DNA from: Zoogloea sp.
GTDB lineage: Bacteria > Pseudomonadota > Gammaproteobacteria > Burkholderiales > Rhodocyclaceae
NCBI RefSeq assembly: GCF_028689785.1
Contig: NZ_JAQVCN010000002.1
Span: 1 to 64,000 of the forward strand
Reading direction: 5' to 3'
DNA length: 64,000 bases
Part shown: piece by piece, positions 18,861 through 29,839 of the stretch
How the letters are laid out: every line of letters starts with the position of its first letter
Position numbering within the stretch: position 1 is the stretch's first letter
The notes under the pieces: model-generated
The model's database searches: none
What the model saw: the letters and a program-made list of their open reading frames with translations, nothing else
Told to the model about the DNA's origin: nothing
Position numbers and translations under genes: made by a program

Positions 18861-21800
18861 GTGCGCCTGGCCAAACTCAAGCTCGCCGGTTTCAAGACCT
18901 TTGTAGACCCTACCACCGTGCTCACGCCGGGCAATCTGGTCGGTGTCGTCGGTCCGAACGGCTGCGGTAAGTCGAACATCATCGATGCCGTGCGCTGGGT
19001 GCTGGGCGAGTCACGGGCCTCGGCCTTGCGCGGTGGCTCCATGCTGGACGTCATCTTCAATGGCTCCACCACGCGCAAGCCGGTGTCCCGGGCCAGCGTC
19101 GAACTGGTGTTCGACAACGCCGAAGGCAGGGCCGCCGGCCAGTGGAAGCCCTACGCCGAGGTGGCGGTGAAGCGGGTGCTCGACCGCAGCGGCGAGTCCA
19201 CTTACTACATCAATGGGGTTCAGGTCCGTCGCAAGGACGTGATCGATCTGTTCCTCGGCACCGGCCTTGGCCCGAGGGCCTACGCCATCATCGAGCAGGG
19301 CATGATCTCCCGCATCATCGAGGCCAAGCCCGAAGAGGTACGGGGCTTTCTCGAAGAGGCCGCGGGGGTCACCAAGTACCGGGAGCGGCGCCGGGAGACC
19401 GAAGGGCGTTTGTCCGATGCCCGGGACAATCTGACCCGCCTCGAAGACATCCGCAACGAGCTCGGCCAGCAGATCGGCAAGCTCGAAACCCAGGCGGCCG
19501 TCGCCGAGAAGTTCCGGCAGCTCAACGCCAGCCTGTCCGAGCGTCAGAATCTGCTGTGGCTGATGAAGCGCAACGAGGCGCGGGCCGAGCGCGCCCGCCT
19601 GTCGGAAGAGCTGGCCGAGGCGACCCGGCGCATCGAGGCAGACTCCACCCACCTGCAGGCGCTGGAAGGGCAGCTCGAAACCGCCCGCGATGCCCAATTG
19701 GGTGCCAATCAAGGCGTGCAGCTGGCTCAGGAAGCGCTCTATGCGGTGAGTTCCGAACTGACCCGCCTGGAGGGCGAGCTTGCCCGCCTGCGGGACAGCC
19801 GGCGCATCCTGGAAAGCCGGCTGGCCCAACTCGAACGTGACGATGCCCAGTGGCGCAGCCAGCTCGACACCCTGGCCGCCGACGGTGAGCGCTGGGGTGG
19901 TCTGCTTGAGCACGCGGCCATCCGGGCCGAGCAGGCCGAGGCCCGTCACGGGGAGGTCGGCGAACGTCTGCCCGAGGCGGAAGAGGCCCTGCGCACCTCC
20001 GATGCGGCGGCGGCGGCGGTGCGCCGCGAGCTGAACCACGCCGAGCAGCAGATCCGTGTTGAAGAGGCGCACCGGGTGAGCAGCGAGCGCACCCTTGAGG
20101 CTCTGTCCCAGCGTCGTGCGCGGCTGCAGCAGGAACAGTCGGGCGTGCAGGCACCGGATCTGCGTCAACTGGCCGAGCGGGAGGCCATGCTTGAAGAGGC
20201 CGAAGACAGCCTGGCGCGCAGTCAATCCGGGTTGGGCGATCTGACCGGGCAGGTGCCCGCCACCCAGCAAGCGCTCAAGCACGCCATGGAAGCCGAGCGT
20301 CAGGCTCAGCGCCGTGCCACCGAGCTCCGAGCGCGCCGTGAAGCGCTGGTTCAGCTACAAAGCAAGGTGCAGGCGCAGGGGCAGCTGGGTGACTGGCTCA
20401 AGCGCCATCACCTGGACGCACTGACACCCCTGTGGCAACGCCTTCGCGTCGAGGCCGGTTGGGAACTGGCGGTCGAGGCTGTGTTGCGCGAGCGGCTGGC
20501 AGCCTTGCCGGCGGTGGATGGCCAGGCGGCGCTGGCAGCCCTGGCCGACAAGGTGCCGGGAGCAGTGGCCTTCCTGCTGCCGGGGGAGATGCCCGTCGCG
20601 GATTCGGACGAGGGGCCTGTGGGCACCCGCCCGCTGAGCGCGCTGGTGGATGCCGATGCGGAACTCGCCAGCGTCCTGAAGGCCTGGCTCGGCCGGGCTT
20701 TCGTTGCCGACGATCTGGCGGAGTGGCTGCCCCGGCGCAGTGAGCTGCCCGTTGGCACGGTACTGGTGTCTCGGGAGGGGCGTCTCCTCGATCGCTATGC
20801 CCTCAGCCACTACGCGCCCGATTCCCGTACCCATGGCGTCATCGAACGTCAGCGCGAGATCGAGCATCTGGGCGCCGAGGTGCAGGCCGCTCAGGACGAG
20901 GCCGCCCTCGCTCATGCAGCGGTGGGCGAGTCGGAAGCGCTGGCCAGCCGCCTGCAGGAGTCCATTGCCAGCCTGCGTCGTGATGCCCAGGCCCTTCAGG
21001 CCCGTGTCCATGCCGAGCAGGTCGAGGTGCTCAAGCTCAACCAGGCCCGGATGCGTTACGAAGAGCGCTGTGGCCAGATTGACCGGGATCTGGGTGAAAT
21101 TGCCCATGGCGAGCAGGCCGAGCGCGACCGCCTGATGCGCTCCGAAACCGAACTGGAGCGCAGTCGCGAGATGGCCGAGCTGCAGCGCGGCCGCCTGGAT
21201 GCGGCCGAGTCGGTGCGTCGGGAGCGGGACAGCGCCTTGCGCGAAACCCGTGCGCTGGAACAGGCCCTGGCGCGGGAGCTGCAGGAAGCCCGTCACTCCG
21301 AGCGGGAATGCCGCAGCAAGCTGGAAGACATCGATCGCAATCGGGCGCTGGCCGCCGAGCAGTTGGCGCGGATCGCCGATGAGTTGGTCGAGCGCCGGGA
21401 GTCCCTGCTGGAGATCGACGAGGTATCGGTGGCCGCTGCCCTGCAGGAGTCCGTTGCCCAGCGGACGGTGCGTGAAACCGCGCTGGCAGCCTGCCGGAAT
21501 ACCCTTGAGGAAGCCAATGCCGGCCTGCGGGCCCTTGAAGAGGAGCGGCAACGCACCGAGCATGCCGCCGCACCCCAGCGGGAGCGGGTCGCCGATCTGC
21601 GCCTGCGGGTGCAGGCCGCCGAAATGGCCGAGGGTCAGCATGGCGCACGACTCGATGAGGCCCAGGCCGATGAGGCCGCCCTGGCGCCGCTGCTTACCCC
21701 GGATCTGCGGGAGGGGTCGCTGCAGCGTGAAGTGGCCCGTCTGGGACGGGAGATTGCCGAGCTCGGGTCGGTCAATCTGGCGGCACTGGATGAATTGAAG

Positions 21801-22385
21801 GCGGCCTCCGAGCGCAAGTCCTATCTGGACGCGCAAACCGATGACCTCCTTGGAGCCATCGAAACCCTGGAGGATGCAATACGACGCATCGACAGGGAGA
21901 CCCGGGAGCAGCTTCAGGAGACGTACAATACGGTCAATCGCCATTTCGGCAGCCTGTTCCCCATGTTGTTCGGGGGGGGCGAAGCGCGGTTGGTGCTCAC
22001 CGGTGACGAGATCCTTGATGCAGGCATTTCCATCGTGGCCCAGCCGCCGGGCAAGAAAAACAGCTCGATCCAGCTGCTTTCGGGGGGTGAAAAGGCCTTG
22101 ACGGCGATTGCTCTGGTATTTTCCATGTTCCAGCTCAATCCCGCGCCTTTCTGCATGCTGGACGAGGTCGATGCACCTCTGGATGACTCGAATACCGAGC
22201 GCTACTGTCAGATGGTCAAGCGCATGTCGTCGCAGACCCAGTTCGTGTTCATCAGCCACAGCAAGATCACCATGGAGATCGCGCAGCAGCTGGTTGGGGT
22301 GACGATGCAGGAGCAGGGGGTGTCGAGAGTGGTGGAAGTGGATATCGAGGAAGCGCTGCGACTGGCCGAAGCCGGCGCAGCCTGA
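18861..22385 (+). CDS. smc: Chromosome segregation protein SMC
   Basis: The 1174-residue SMC ATPase has Walker A GPNGCGKSN at residues 31-39 and two long Ala/Glu/Arg-rich coiled coils (about 165-500 and 670-1010). A hinge lies around 505-660 (VDGQAALAALADKVPG to ERQREIE). The C-terminal head has the signature LLSGGEKALTA and Walker B FCMLDEVDAPLDDSN. SMC dimers organise and segregate the chromosome with ScpA and ScpB, which are not in this window. It starts at GTG for RLAKLKLAGFKTFVDPT, the canonical N-terminus, with no recognisable ribosome site. It leads an smc-zipA-ligA-galU operon. Confidence 0.96.
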   Translation: MRLAKLKLAGFKTFVDPTTVLTPGNLVGVVGPNGCGKSNIIDAVRWVLGESRASALRGGSMLDVIFNGSTTRKPVSRASVELVFDNAEGRAAGQWKPYAEVAVKRVLDRSGESTYYINGVQVRRKDVIDLFLGTGLGPRAYAIIEQGMISRIIEAKPEEVRGFLEEAAGVTKYRERRRETEGRLSDARDNLTRLEDIRNELGQQIGKLETQAAVAEKFRQLNASLSERQNLLWLMKRNEARAERARLSEELAEATRRIEADSTHLQALEGQLETARDAQLGANQGVQLAQEALYAVSSELTRLEGELARLRDSRRILESRLAQLERDDAQWRSQLDTLAADGERWGGLLEHAAIRAEQAEARHGEVGERLPEAEEALRTSDAAAAAVRRELNHAEQQIRVEEAHRVSSERTLEALSQRRARLQQEQSGVQAPDLRQLAEREAMLEEAEDSLARSQSGLGDLTGQVPATQQALKHAMEAERQAQRRATELRARREALVQLQSKVQAQGQLGDWLKRHHLDALTPLWQRLRVEAGWELAVEAVLRERLAALPAVDGQAALAALADKVPGAVAFLLPGEMPVADSDEGPVGTRPLSALVDADAELASVLKAWLGRAFVADDLAEWLPRRSELPVGTVLVSREGRLLDRYALSHYAPDSRTHGVIERQREIEHLGAEVQAAQDEAALAHAAVGESEALASRLQESIASLRRDAQALQARVHAEQVEVLKLNQARMRYEERCGQIDRDLGEIAHGEQAERDRLMRSETELERSREMAELQRGRLDAAESVRRERDSALRETRALEQALARELQEARHSERECRSKLEDIDRNRALAAEQLARIADELVERRESLLEIDEVSVAAALQESVAQRTVRETALAACRNTLEEANAGLRALEEERQRTEHAAAPQRERVADLRLRVQAAEMAEGQHGARLDEAQADEAALAPLLTPDLREGSLQREVARLGREIAELGSVNLAALDELKAASERKSYLDAQTDDLLGAIETLEDAIRRIDRETREQLQETYNTVNRHFGSLFPMLFGGGEARLVLTGDEILDAGISIVAQPPGKKNSSIQLLSGGEKALTAIALVFSMFQLNPAPFCMLDEVDAPLDDSNTERYCQMVKRMSSQTQFVFISHSKITMEIAQQLVGVTMQEQGVSRVVEVDIEEALRLAEAGAA

Positions 22386-22405
22386 CCGGGAAACAAGGGA
22401 AATCG

Positions 22406-23506
22406 ATGGCAATCAGTGAGTTGCAAATGGGTCTGGTGGGTGTTGGCGGCGTGGTGGTCGTCAGCATCTTTGCGTTCAACAAGTGGCAGGAGCGCAAGCA
22501 GCGCAAAGCCCTGGAGCCGCTGGTGCCTGCCAGTGCCCAGGAGCCCGTGCTCAGCGAGTTGCCGGCTGGCGTGGGTTCGACCGATCGGGTTGAGCCGGTG
22601 ATCAGCGCCGAAGCGCCAGCCCGTGCCCAGCCCAGCGCGAAGACCGTCAAGGATGCCAGTGCCCGCCGAGTGCCGCCGTTGCTGCCCCCGGAGGTGGACG
22701 AACGTGCCGACTGGGTGGTGCGTGTCGAATCCATCGAGCCCGTGGTCGCGGGGCGCCTGTGGCAGGCTGCTGCGGAGCAGCTCCAGGGTGTCGGCAAACC
22801 GGTGCGCTGGTTCGGCTTTTCTGATACCGAAAACCGCTGGGAGGCAGTAGGCCCGAACAGCGGCAGCAGTTATCACTGGATCTGTGTAGCCCTGCAGTTG
22901 GTGGATCGCCGGGGTGCAGCCGGTGATGCCGATCTGGCCCTGGTGGGCGATGGACTGCAGCGCATGTGCGACATCTTCATGGCCATTCCGTCCCTGCCCG
23001 CCAAAGGCGAGGCCCTGAACCAGGCTGCCGAACTGGACCGTTTCTGTGCTGGCGTGGATATCCAGATCGGCGTCAACGTGGTGGCCCGGGAGCACGCCTT
23101 TGCCGGAACCAAGCTGCGGGGCATGGCCGAGGCAGCCGGGCTTGAACTGCTCGAAGATGGCTGTTTCCATGCCCGTGACGAGCAGGGTGTCAGCCAGTTC
23201 GTGCTGGGCAATCTCGAGTCGTCCCTGTTCGTGGCCGAGGACATGCGTGGGCTCACCACGCAGGGCGTGACCCTGACCCTGGATGTGCCCAGGGTGGCCG
23301 ATGGCGTGCGGGTGTTCGAGCGCATGATGGCCGTGGCCCAGCAGCTCGCGGATGCCCTCAACGGTGCCGTGGTGGACGATAACCGTTCGCCCTTTGGCGA
23401 CAAGGCCGTTGGCCTGATCCGGGCGCAAATCGAGCAGTTCCAAGGGCAGATGGTCGAGTACGGCATTGCCCCCGGCTCCGCGCTGGCGCGCCGCCTGTTT
23501 TCCTGA
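22406..23506 (+). CDS. zipA: Cell division protein ZipA-like, FtsZ-binding C-terminal domain
   Basis: The 366-residue protein has an N-terminal membrane segment (residues 8-24), a basic stretch KWQERKQRK, and a Pro/Ala-rich linker to about 105. A globular C-terminal domain of ZipA type (about 215-355) contains FMAIPSLPAKGEALNQ. ZipA anchors FtsZ to the inner membrane. Sequence conservation with E. coli ZipA is low, as usual in betaproteobacteria; the smc-zipA-ligA order supports the call. It is 20 bp after smc and 12 bp before ligA. Confidence 0.8.
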   Translation: MAISELQMGLVGVGGVVVVSIFAFNKWQERKQRKALEPLVPASAQEPVLSELPAGVGSTDRVEPVISAEAPARAQPSAKTVKDASARRVPPLLPPEVDERADWVVRVESIEPVVAGRLWQAAAEQLQGVGKPVRWFGFSDTENRWEAVGPNSGSSYHWICVALQLVDRRGAAGDADLALVGDGLQRMCDIFMAIPSLPAKGEALNQAAELDRFCAGVDIQIGVNVVAREHAFAGTKLRGMAEAAGLELLEDGCFHARDEQGVSQFVLGNLESSLFVAEDMRGLTTQGVTLTLDVPRVADGVRVFERMMAVAQQLADALNGAVVDDNRSPFGDKAVGLIRAQIEQFQGQMVEYGIAPGSALARRLFS

Positions 23507-25615
<2,109 letters not shown>

Positions 25616-25617
25616 TG

Positions 25618-26490
25618 ATGAAGAAGGTGACGAAGGCGGTCTTTCCCGTGGCGGGCCTGGGGAGCCGCTTTCTGCCGGCCACCAAGGCCAGCCCCAAGGA
25701 GATGATGCCCATCGTGGACAAGCCCCTGATCCAGTATGCGGTCGAGGAAGCGGTGGCTGCGGGCATGACTGATCTGGTGTTCATCACCGGGCGCTCCAAG
25801 CGGGCCATCGAGGATCACTTCGACAAGGCCTACGAACTCGAGACCGAGCTGGAGATGCGCGGAAAGGCGGAGCTCCTGAAAATCGTGCGTGATACCGTGC
25901 CCCCCCACGTCAATTGCATCTACATTCGCCAGGCCGAGGCGCTTGGCCTGGGGCACGCGGTGTTGTGTGCTGCGCCGGTGGTGGGGGATGAACCCTTTGC
26001 GGTGCTGCTGGCTGACGATCTGCTGGATTCCTTGGGCGAGTCACCGGTGATGCGGCAAATGGCCGAGGTTTATAACTATCATCGTTGTTCCGTGCTGGGC
26101 GTGATGAACGTTCCCCGCGAGCAGACCCGCCAGTACGGTATTGTCAGCACCGAGCGCGATAGTGGCGAGGTACAGCGGGTCTGCGGAATTGTCGAGAAGC
26201 CGAAGCCCGAAGAAGCGCCGTCTACCCAGGCTGTGATCGGGCGCTACATTCTGACCGGGCGGATTTTCGAGCATCTCCGCCAGCTCAAGCCCGGGGCCGG
26301 TGGAGAGCTCCAGCTCACCGACGCCATTGCCTCGCTGCTAAAGGAGGAGGCCGTGCTGGCTTACCAGTTCAGAGGTGTGCGGTATGACTGCGGGTCCAAG
26401 CTGGGTTATCTGCAGGCCACCGTTGAGCTGGGTTTGAAGCATCCGGAGGTTGGTGCCGAGTTCGCCGCGTTTCTGGCATCGCGTTGTTGA
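25618..26490 (+). CDS. galU: UTP-glucose-1-phosphate uridylyltransferase
   Basis: The 290-residue nucleotidyltransferase makes UDP-glucose for lipopolysaccharide, exopolysaccharide and trehalose-type pathways. The nucleotide loop is [22 protein letters not shown], followed by [21 protein letters not shown] and the substrate site [13 protein letters not shown]. Three consecutive starts (GTG, ATG, ATG) occur. The last lies 7 bp after GGAG and gives the family N-terminus [10 protein letters not shown]. It is coupled to ligA and followed by a strong terminator. Confidence 0.95.
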   Translation: MKKVTKAVFPVAGLGSRFLPATKASPKEMMPIVDKPLIQYAVEEAVAAGMTDLVFITGRSKRAIEDHFDKAYELETELEMRGKAELLKIVRDTVPPHVNCIYIRQAEALGLGHAVLCAAPVVGDEPFAVLLADDLLDSLGESPVMRQMAEVYNYHRCSVLGVMNVPREQTRQYGIVSTERDSGEVQRVCGIVEKPKPEEAPSTQAVIGRYILTGRIFEHLRQLKPGAGGELQLTDAIASLLKEEAVLAYQFRGVRYDCGSKLGYLQATVELGLKHPEVGAEFAAFLASRC

Positions 26491-26522
26491 ATCAAGTGGA
26501 TGGCGCCCCGCAGGGCGCGCAG

Positions 26523-26568
26523 TCGACAACAAAAAGCGCGGCTCAAGGGCCGCGCTTTTTGTTGTCGA
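26523..26568. terminator. Bidirectional intrinsic terminator between galU and typA
   Basis: A perfect 20-bp stem (26523-26542 with 26549-26568) surrounds a six-base loop TCAAGG. The GC-rich core GCGCGGC/GCCGCGC is flanked by AAAAA on one side and TTTTT on the other, so each strand gives a G+C hairpin followed by U's. It lies 32 bp past galU and 33 bp past typA, which converge on it. Confidence 0.95.
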
Positions 26569-26601
26569 TGCTGGGGAGTTGCCCCGGCATGACCGTCTTG
26601 C

Positions 26602-28416
26602 TTATGCTTCTTCGCGGGCAGCGCGCTTGCGGTCGTGTTCCTTGAGGAAACGCTTGCGCAGGCGGATGTTCTTCGGGGTGATCTCGACGATTTCGTCATC
26701 GGCGATGAATTCGATGGCGGATTCGAGGGTCAGCTGGATCGGGTTGATCAGACGGACAGCTTCGTCGGTGCCGGAGGCGCGCACGTTGGTGAGCTGCTTG
26801 CCCTTGATCGGGTTCACCACGAGATCGTTGTCGCGGGTGTGAATGCCGATGATCATGCCTTCGTACAGCGCATCGCCGGGGCTTACGAACATGCGGCCAC
26901 GATCTTGCAGGTTCCACAGGGCGTAGGCCACGGCTTCGCCATCGTTCTGGGAGATCAACACGCCGTTGCGACGCTCGCTCATGGCGCCGGCCATGGGGCT
27001 GTAGTCGTCGAACACGTGGCTGGCCAGACCGGTGCCGCGGGTCATGGTCAGGAACTCGCCCTGGAAACCGATCAGGCCACGGGCCGGGATGCGGTATTCG
27101 AGACGCACGCGACCCTTGCCGTCCGGCGACATGTCCTGCAGTTCGCCACGGCGGCGGCCGAGCTCTTCCATTACGCCGCCCTGATGTTCTTCCTCGACGT
27201 CGACGGTGAGCATTTCGTAAGGCTCGCACTTGACACCGTCGATGTCCTTGAACACCACGCGGGGGCGGCCCACGGCCATCTCGTAGCCTTCCCGACGCAT
27301 GTTCTCCAGCAGGATGGTCAGGTGCAGTTCACCACGGCCGGATACCTCGAAGGTGTCGGAGTCGCTAGTGAAGTTGACGCGCAGGGCGACGTTTTTCAGC
27401 AGCTCTTTCTCGAGGCGCTCGCGGATCTGGCGGCTGGTCACGAACTTGCCTTCACGGCCGGCCAGCGGGGAGCTGTTGACCATGAAGTTCATGGTCAGGG
27501 TGGGTTCATCCACGGCGATCGGGGTCATGCCGTCTAGACATTCGGGATCGCACAGGGTCACGCCAATGTTGACTTGCTGAATGCCGGCCACCAGCACGAT
27601 GTCGCCGGCTTCTGCGAATTCGGCAGGGGAGCGTTCCAGGCCCTTGAAGGTCAGGATCTGGCTGACTTTGCCTTTGCCTCGGTTTTCGTCGCCGTACATC
27701 ACGACGACTTCCTGGTTGGGCTTGATACGGCCGCGCTTGATGCGGCCGATGCCGATCTGACCCATGTAGGTGGAGTAGTCGAGGGAGCAGACCTGCATCT
27801 GCAGCGGGCCTTCAGCGTCCACTTCCGGGGCCGGTACGTGCTTGAGGATGGCCTCGAAAAGGGGGCGCATGTCCTTGCGTTCGTCTTCCAGGTTCTCCAT
27901 CGCGAAGCCATTGAGGCCGGAGGCGTAGATGATCGGGAAGTCGAGCTGCTCGTCGGTGGCGCCGAGCTTGTCGAAGAGATCGAAGGTGTGGTTGATGACC
28001 CAGTCGGGGCGGGCGCCCGGACGGTCGATCTTGTTGATCACGACGATGGGCTTGAGACCGAGAGCCAGGGCTTTGCGGGTCACGAAGCGGGTCTGGGGCA
28101 TGGGGCCTTCGACGGAATCCACCAGCAGCAGCACGCTGTCGACCATGGACAGTACCCGCTCGACTTCGCCGCCGAAGTCCGCGTGGCCCGGTGTGTCGAC
28201 GATGTTGATGTGGGTGTCGCCGTACTGGATGGCACAGTTCTTCGAGAGGATCGTGATGCCCCGTTCCTTTTCGATGTCGTTGCTGTCCATCACCCGCTCG
28301 GTGACCTGCTGGTTTTCACGGAAGGTGCCGGACTGGCGCAGGAGCTGGTCGACGAGGGTGGTCTTGCCGTGGTCAACGTGAGCGATGATGGCAATGTTTC
28401 GAATGGCGCGGGACAT
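26602..28416 (-). CDS. typA: Ribosome-associated translational GTPase TypA/BipA
   Basis: The 604-residue translation-factor GTPase has G1 AHVDHGKTT (residues 12-20), G2/G3 with ERGITI and [14 protein letters not shown]4 [10 protein letters not shown] and, after an EF-Tu domain 2, EF-G-like domains III and V and the BipA-specific C-terminus. In E. coli it aids 50S assembly and growth at low temperature and under stress. The start [13 protein letters not shown] is canonical; a 36-codon extension upstream is rejected. A predicted extended -10 promoter lies 28 bp before the start. Confidence 0.96.
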   Translation of the reverse strand: MSRAIRNIAIIAHVDHGKTTLVDQLLRQSGTFRENQQVTERVMDSNDIEKERGITILSKNCAIQYGDTHINIVDTPGHADFGGEVERVLSMVDSVLLLVDSVEGPMPQTRFVTRKALALGLKPIVVINKIDRPGARPDWVINHTFDLFDKLGATDEQLDFPIIYASGLNGFAMENLEDERKDMRPLFEAILKHVPAPEVDAEGPLQMQVCSLDYSTYMGQIGIGRIKRGRIKPNQEVVVMYGDENRGKGKVSQILTFKGLERSPAEFAEAGDIVLVAGIQQVNIGVTLCDPECLDGMTPIAVDEPTLTMNFMVNSSPLAGREGKFVTSRQIRERLEKELLKNVALRVNFTSDSDTFEVSGRGELHLTILLENMRREGYEMAVGRPRVVFKDIDGVKCEPYEMLTVDVEEEHQGGVMEELGRRRGELQDMSPDGKGRVRLEYRIPARGLIGFQGEFLTMTRGTGLASHVFDDYSPMAGAMSERRNGVLISQNDGEAVAYALWNLQDRGRMFVSPGDALYEGMIIGIHTRDNDLVVNPIKGKQLTNVRASGTDEAVRLINPIQLTLESAIEFIADDEIVEITPKNIRLRKRFLKEHDRKRAAREEA

Positions 28417-28450
28417 GGGGTTGGATACCGGAAGTGCTTGTAAACCCAAA

Positions 28451-28459
28451 ATTTTAGCA
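28451..28459 (-). promoter_or_regulatory. Predicted extended -10 promoter of typA
   Basis: The minus strand reads TGCTAAAAT, an extended -10 (TGn plus 5 of 6 to TATAAT), 35 bases before the typA ATG. No good -35 is visible, as is common for extended -10 promoters. It is the mirror image of a similar element for mtnP. Confidence 0.5.
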
Positions 28460-28502
28460 CGTCTTTGCGCATCGCAGCATGGGCGGGTCGTGTTGGCCCC
28501 CG

Positions 28503-28511
28503 TGCTAAGAT
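28503..28511 (+). promoter_or_regulatory. Predicted extended -10 promoter of mtnP-def
   Basis: TGCTAAGAT (TGn plus 4 of 6 to TATAAT) lies 34 bases before the mtnP ATG. With the typA element it forms an 8-bp inverted repeat, TTAGCACG (28454-28461) and CGTGCTAA (28501-28508). No convincing -35 is visible. Confidence 0.45.
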
Positions 28512-28545
28512 TCGCACCTGACACGTTTTAGAGGAGGAGCCGGAG

Positions 28546-29283
28546 ATGCTGGCAATTATCGGCGGTAGCGGCCTTACCCAGCTTGCATCCCTTGACTTGA
28601 TCCGTCGGGAGGTGGTGCGGACGCCCTACGGTGAGCCCTCGGGTGCGCTCACCTTTGGGCGCTTGTGCCACAAGCCGGTGGTTTTTCTGGCTCGACATGG
28701 TTACGGCCATACGATTCCCCCCCACCGGGTGAACTACCAGGCGAACCTGTGGGCCCTGCATCAGGCCAAAGTGGATGCCATCATTTCCGTGGCGTCGGTG
28801 GGTGGCATTCGCGCCGATCTGTGCCCAGGTTCGCTGGTCGTGCCGAATCAGATCATCGATTACACCTGGGGCCGCAAGAGCACCTTTCACGAGAACTTCG
28901 ATGAAGCGGTGGTGCATATCGATTTCACTGAGCCCTATGATCTTGCCTTGCGGCAACGGATTCTCGCGGCGGCAGCCGCGGCTGGTGAAAAGGTGGCTGA
29001 TGGCGCTGTCTACGGGGCGACCCAGGGCCCTCGGCTTGAGACGGCGGCGGAAATCAATCGCCTGGAGCGGGACGGCTGTGATGTAGTGGGCATGACCGGT
29101 ATGCCAGAGGCCGCGTTGGCACGGGAACTGGGCATTCCGTATGCTGCGATCAATGTGATTGCGAATTTTGCGGCCGGGCGTGCAGGCAGTGCGTCCGGGA
29201 TCTGCTTTGATAGCATCGACACGGTGCTTCGGGAGGCGATGGGGCGGGTGCGTCATGTGCTCGACCACATCTGCGAGGCATGA
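28546..29283 (+). CDS. mtnP: S-methyl-5'-thioinosine/thioadenosine phosphorylase (MTAP/MTIP family)
   Basis: The 245-residue nucleoside phosphorylase has IIGGSGL at the N-terminus, the family signature [19 protein letters not shown] (about residues 49-67), [12 protein letters not shown], and the base/ribose site [15 protein letters not shown]. It cleaves a 5'-methylthionucleoside in methionine salvage. The short 245-residue form in proteobacteria is often the methylthioinosine enzyme, so substrate choice is uncertain. A strong GAGGAGGAG precedes the ATG. It overlaps def by 4 bp. Confidence 0.85.
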   Translation: MLAIIGGSGLTQLASLDLIRREVVRTPYGEPSGALTFGRLCHKPVVFLARHGYGHTIPPHRVNYQANLWALHQAKVDAIISVASVGGIRADLCPGSLVVPNQIIDYTWGRKSTFHENFDEAVVHIDFTEPYDLALRQRILAAAAAAGEKVADGAVYGATQGPRLETAAEINRLERDGCDVVGMTGMPEAALARELGIPYAAINVIANFAAGRAGSASGICFDSIDTVLREAMGRVRHVLDHICEA

Positions 29284-29813
29284 TCCGCGCCGTCTTGCGT
29301 ATGGGGGATGTACGCCTGCTTCGGCGTGCGGCACCTGTGCAGGCCTTTGATACGCCGGAGCTGGCGGCGCTGATCCAGGATATGCGCGATACCATGGCGC
29401 ACCTCAACGGAGCGGGATTGGCGGCGCCGCAGATCGGTGTTGATCTGCGCGTGGTGATCTTTGGTGGGGGGGCGAGCCCCCGTTATCCGGATGCGTCATC
29501 GGTGCCGGACACGGTATTGATCAACCCGGAGTTGATGCCGCAGAGCGAGGAGGAGGAAGGGGGCTGGGAGGGGTGTCTCTCGGTGCCCGGGCTGCGTGGC
29601 TGGGTGCCGCGCTGGACGTCCTTGCGCTATACCGGCTTCGATGAGCGTGGTCAGTTGATTGATCGCCTTGCCACGGGCTTTCATGCCCGCGTGGTGCAGC
29701 ATGAGTGCGACCATCTGGATGGCGTTCTCTACCCCATGCGCGTGCGGGATTTCTCTCGTTTCGGCTACACCGATGTGCTCTTTCCGGACGGGGCGGTGGC
29801 TGCCGACGACTGA
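29280..29813 (+). CDS. def: Peptide deformylase
   Basis: The 177-residue metalloenzyme removes the formyl group from nascent N-terminal methionine. All three motifs are present: [18 protein letters not shown] (metal Cys), and QHECDHLDG (HEXXH). It is probably a second deformylase rather than the def of a def-fmt pair, since fmt is absent and its partner is mtnP. The start overlaps the mtnP stop (ATGA). It ends 26 bp before convergent glnD. Confidence 0.92.
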   Translation: MIRAVLRMGDVRLLRRAAPVQAFDTPELAALIQDMRDTMAHLNGAGLAAPQIGVDLRVVIFGGGASPRYPDASSVPDTVLINPELMPQSEEEEGGWEGCLSVPGLRGWVPRWTSLRYTGFDERGQLIDRLATGFHARVVQHECDHLDGVLYPMRVRDFSRFGYTDVLFPDGAVAADD

Positions 29814-29839
29814 GTGTCGGCGGCAGCCCTGGAAGGGCT

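Noticed and set aside
20355..22412. 685-codon minus-strand frame opposite smc
   Set aside because: It is a shadow of the coiled-coil codon pattern; smc motifs on the plus strand are complete.
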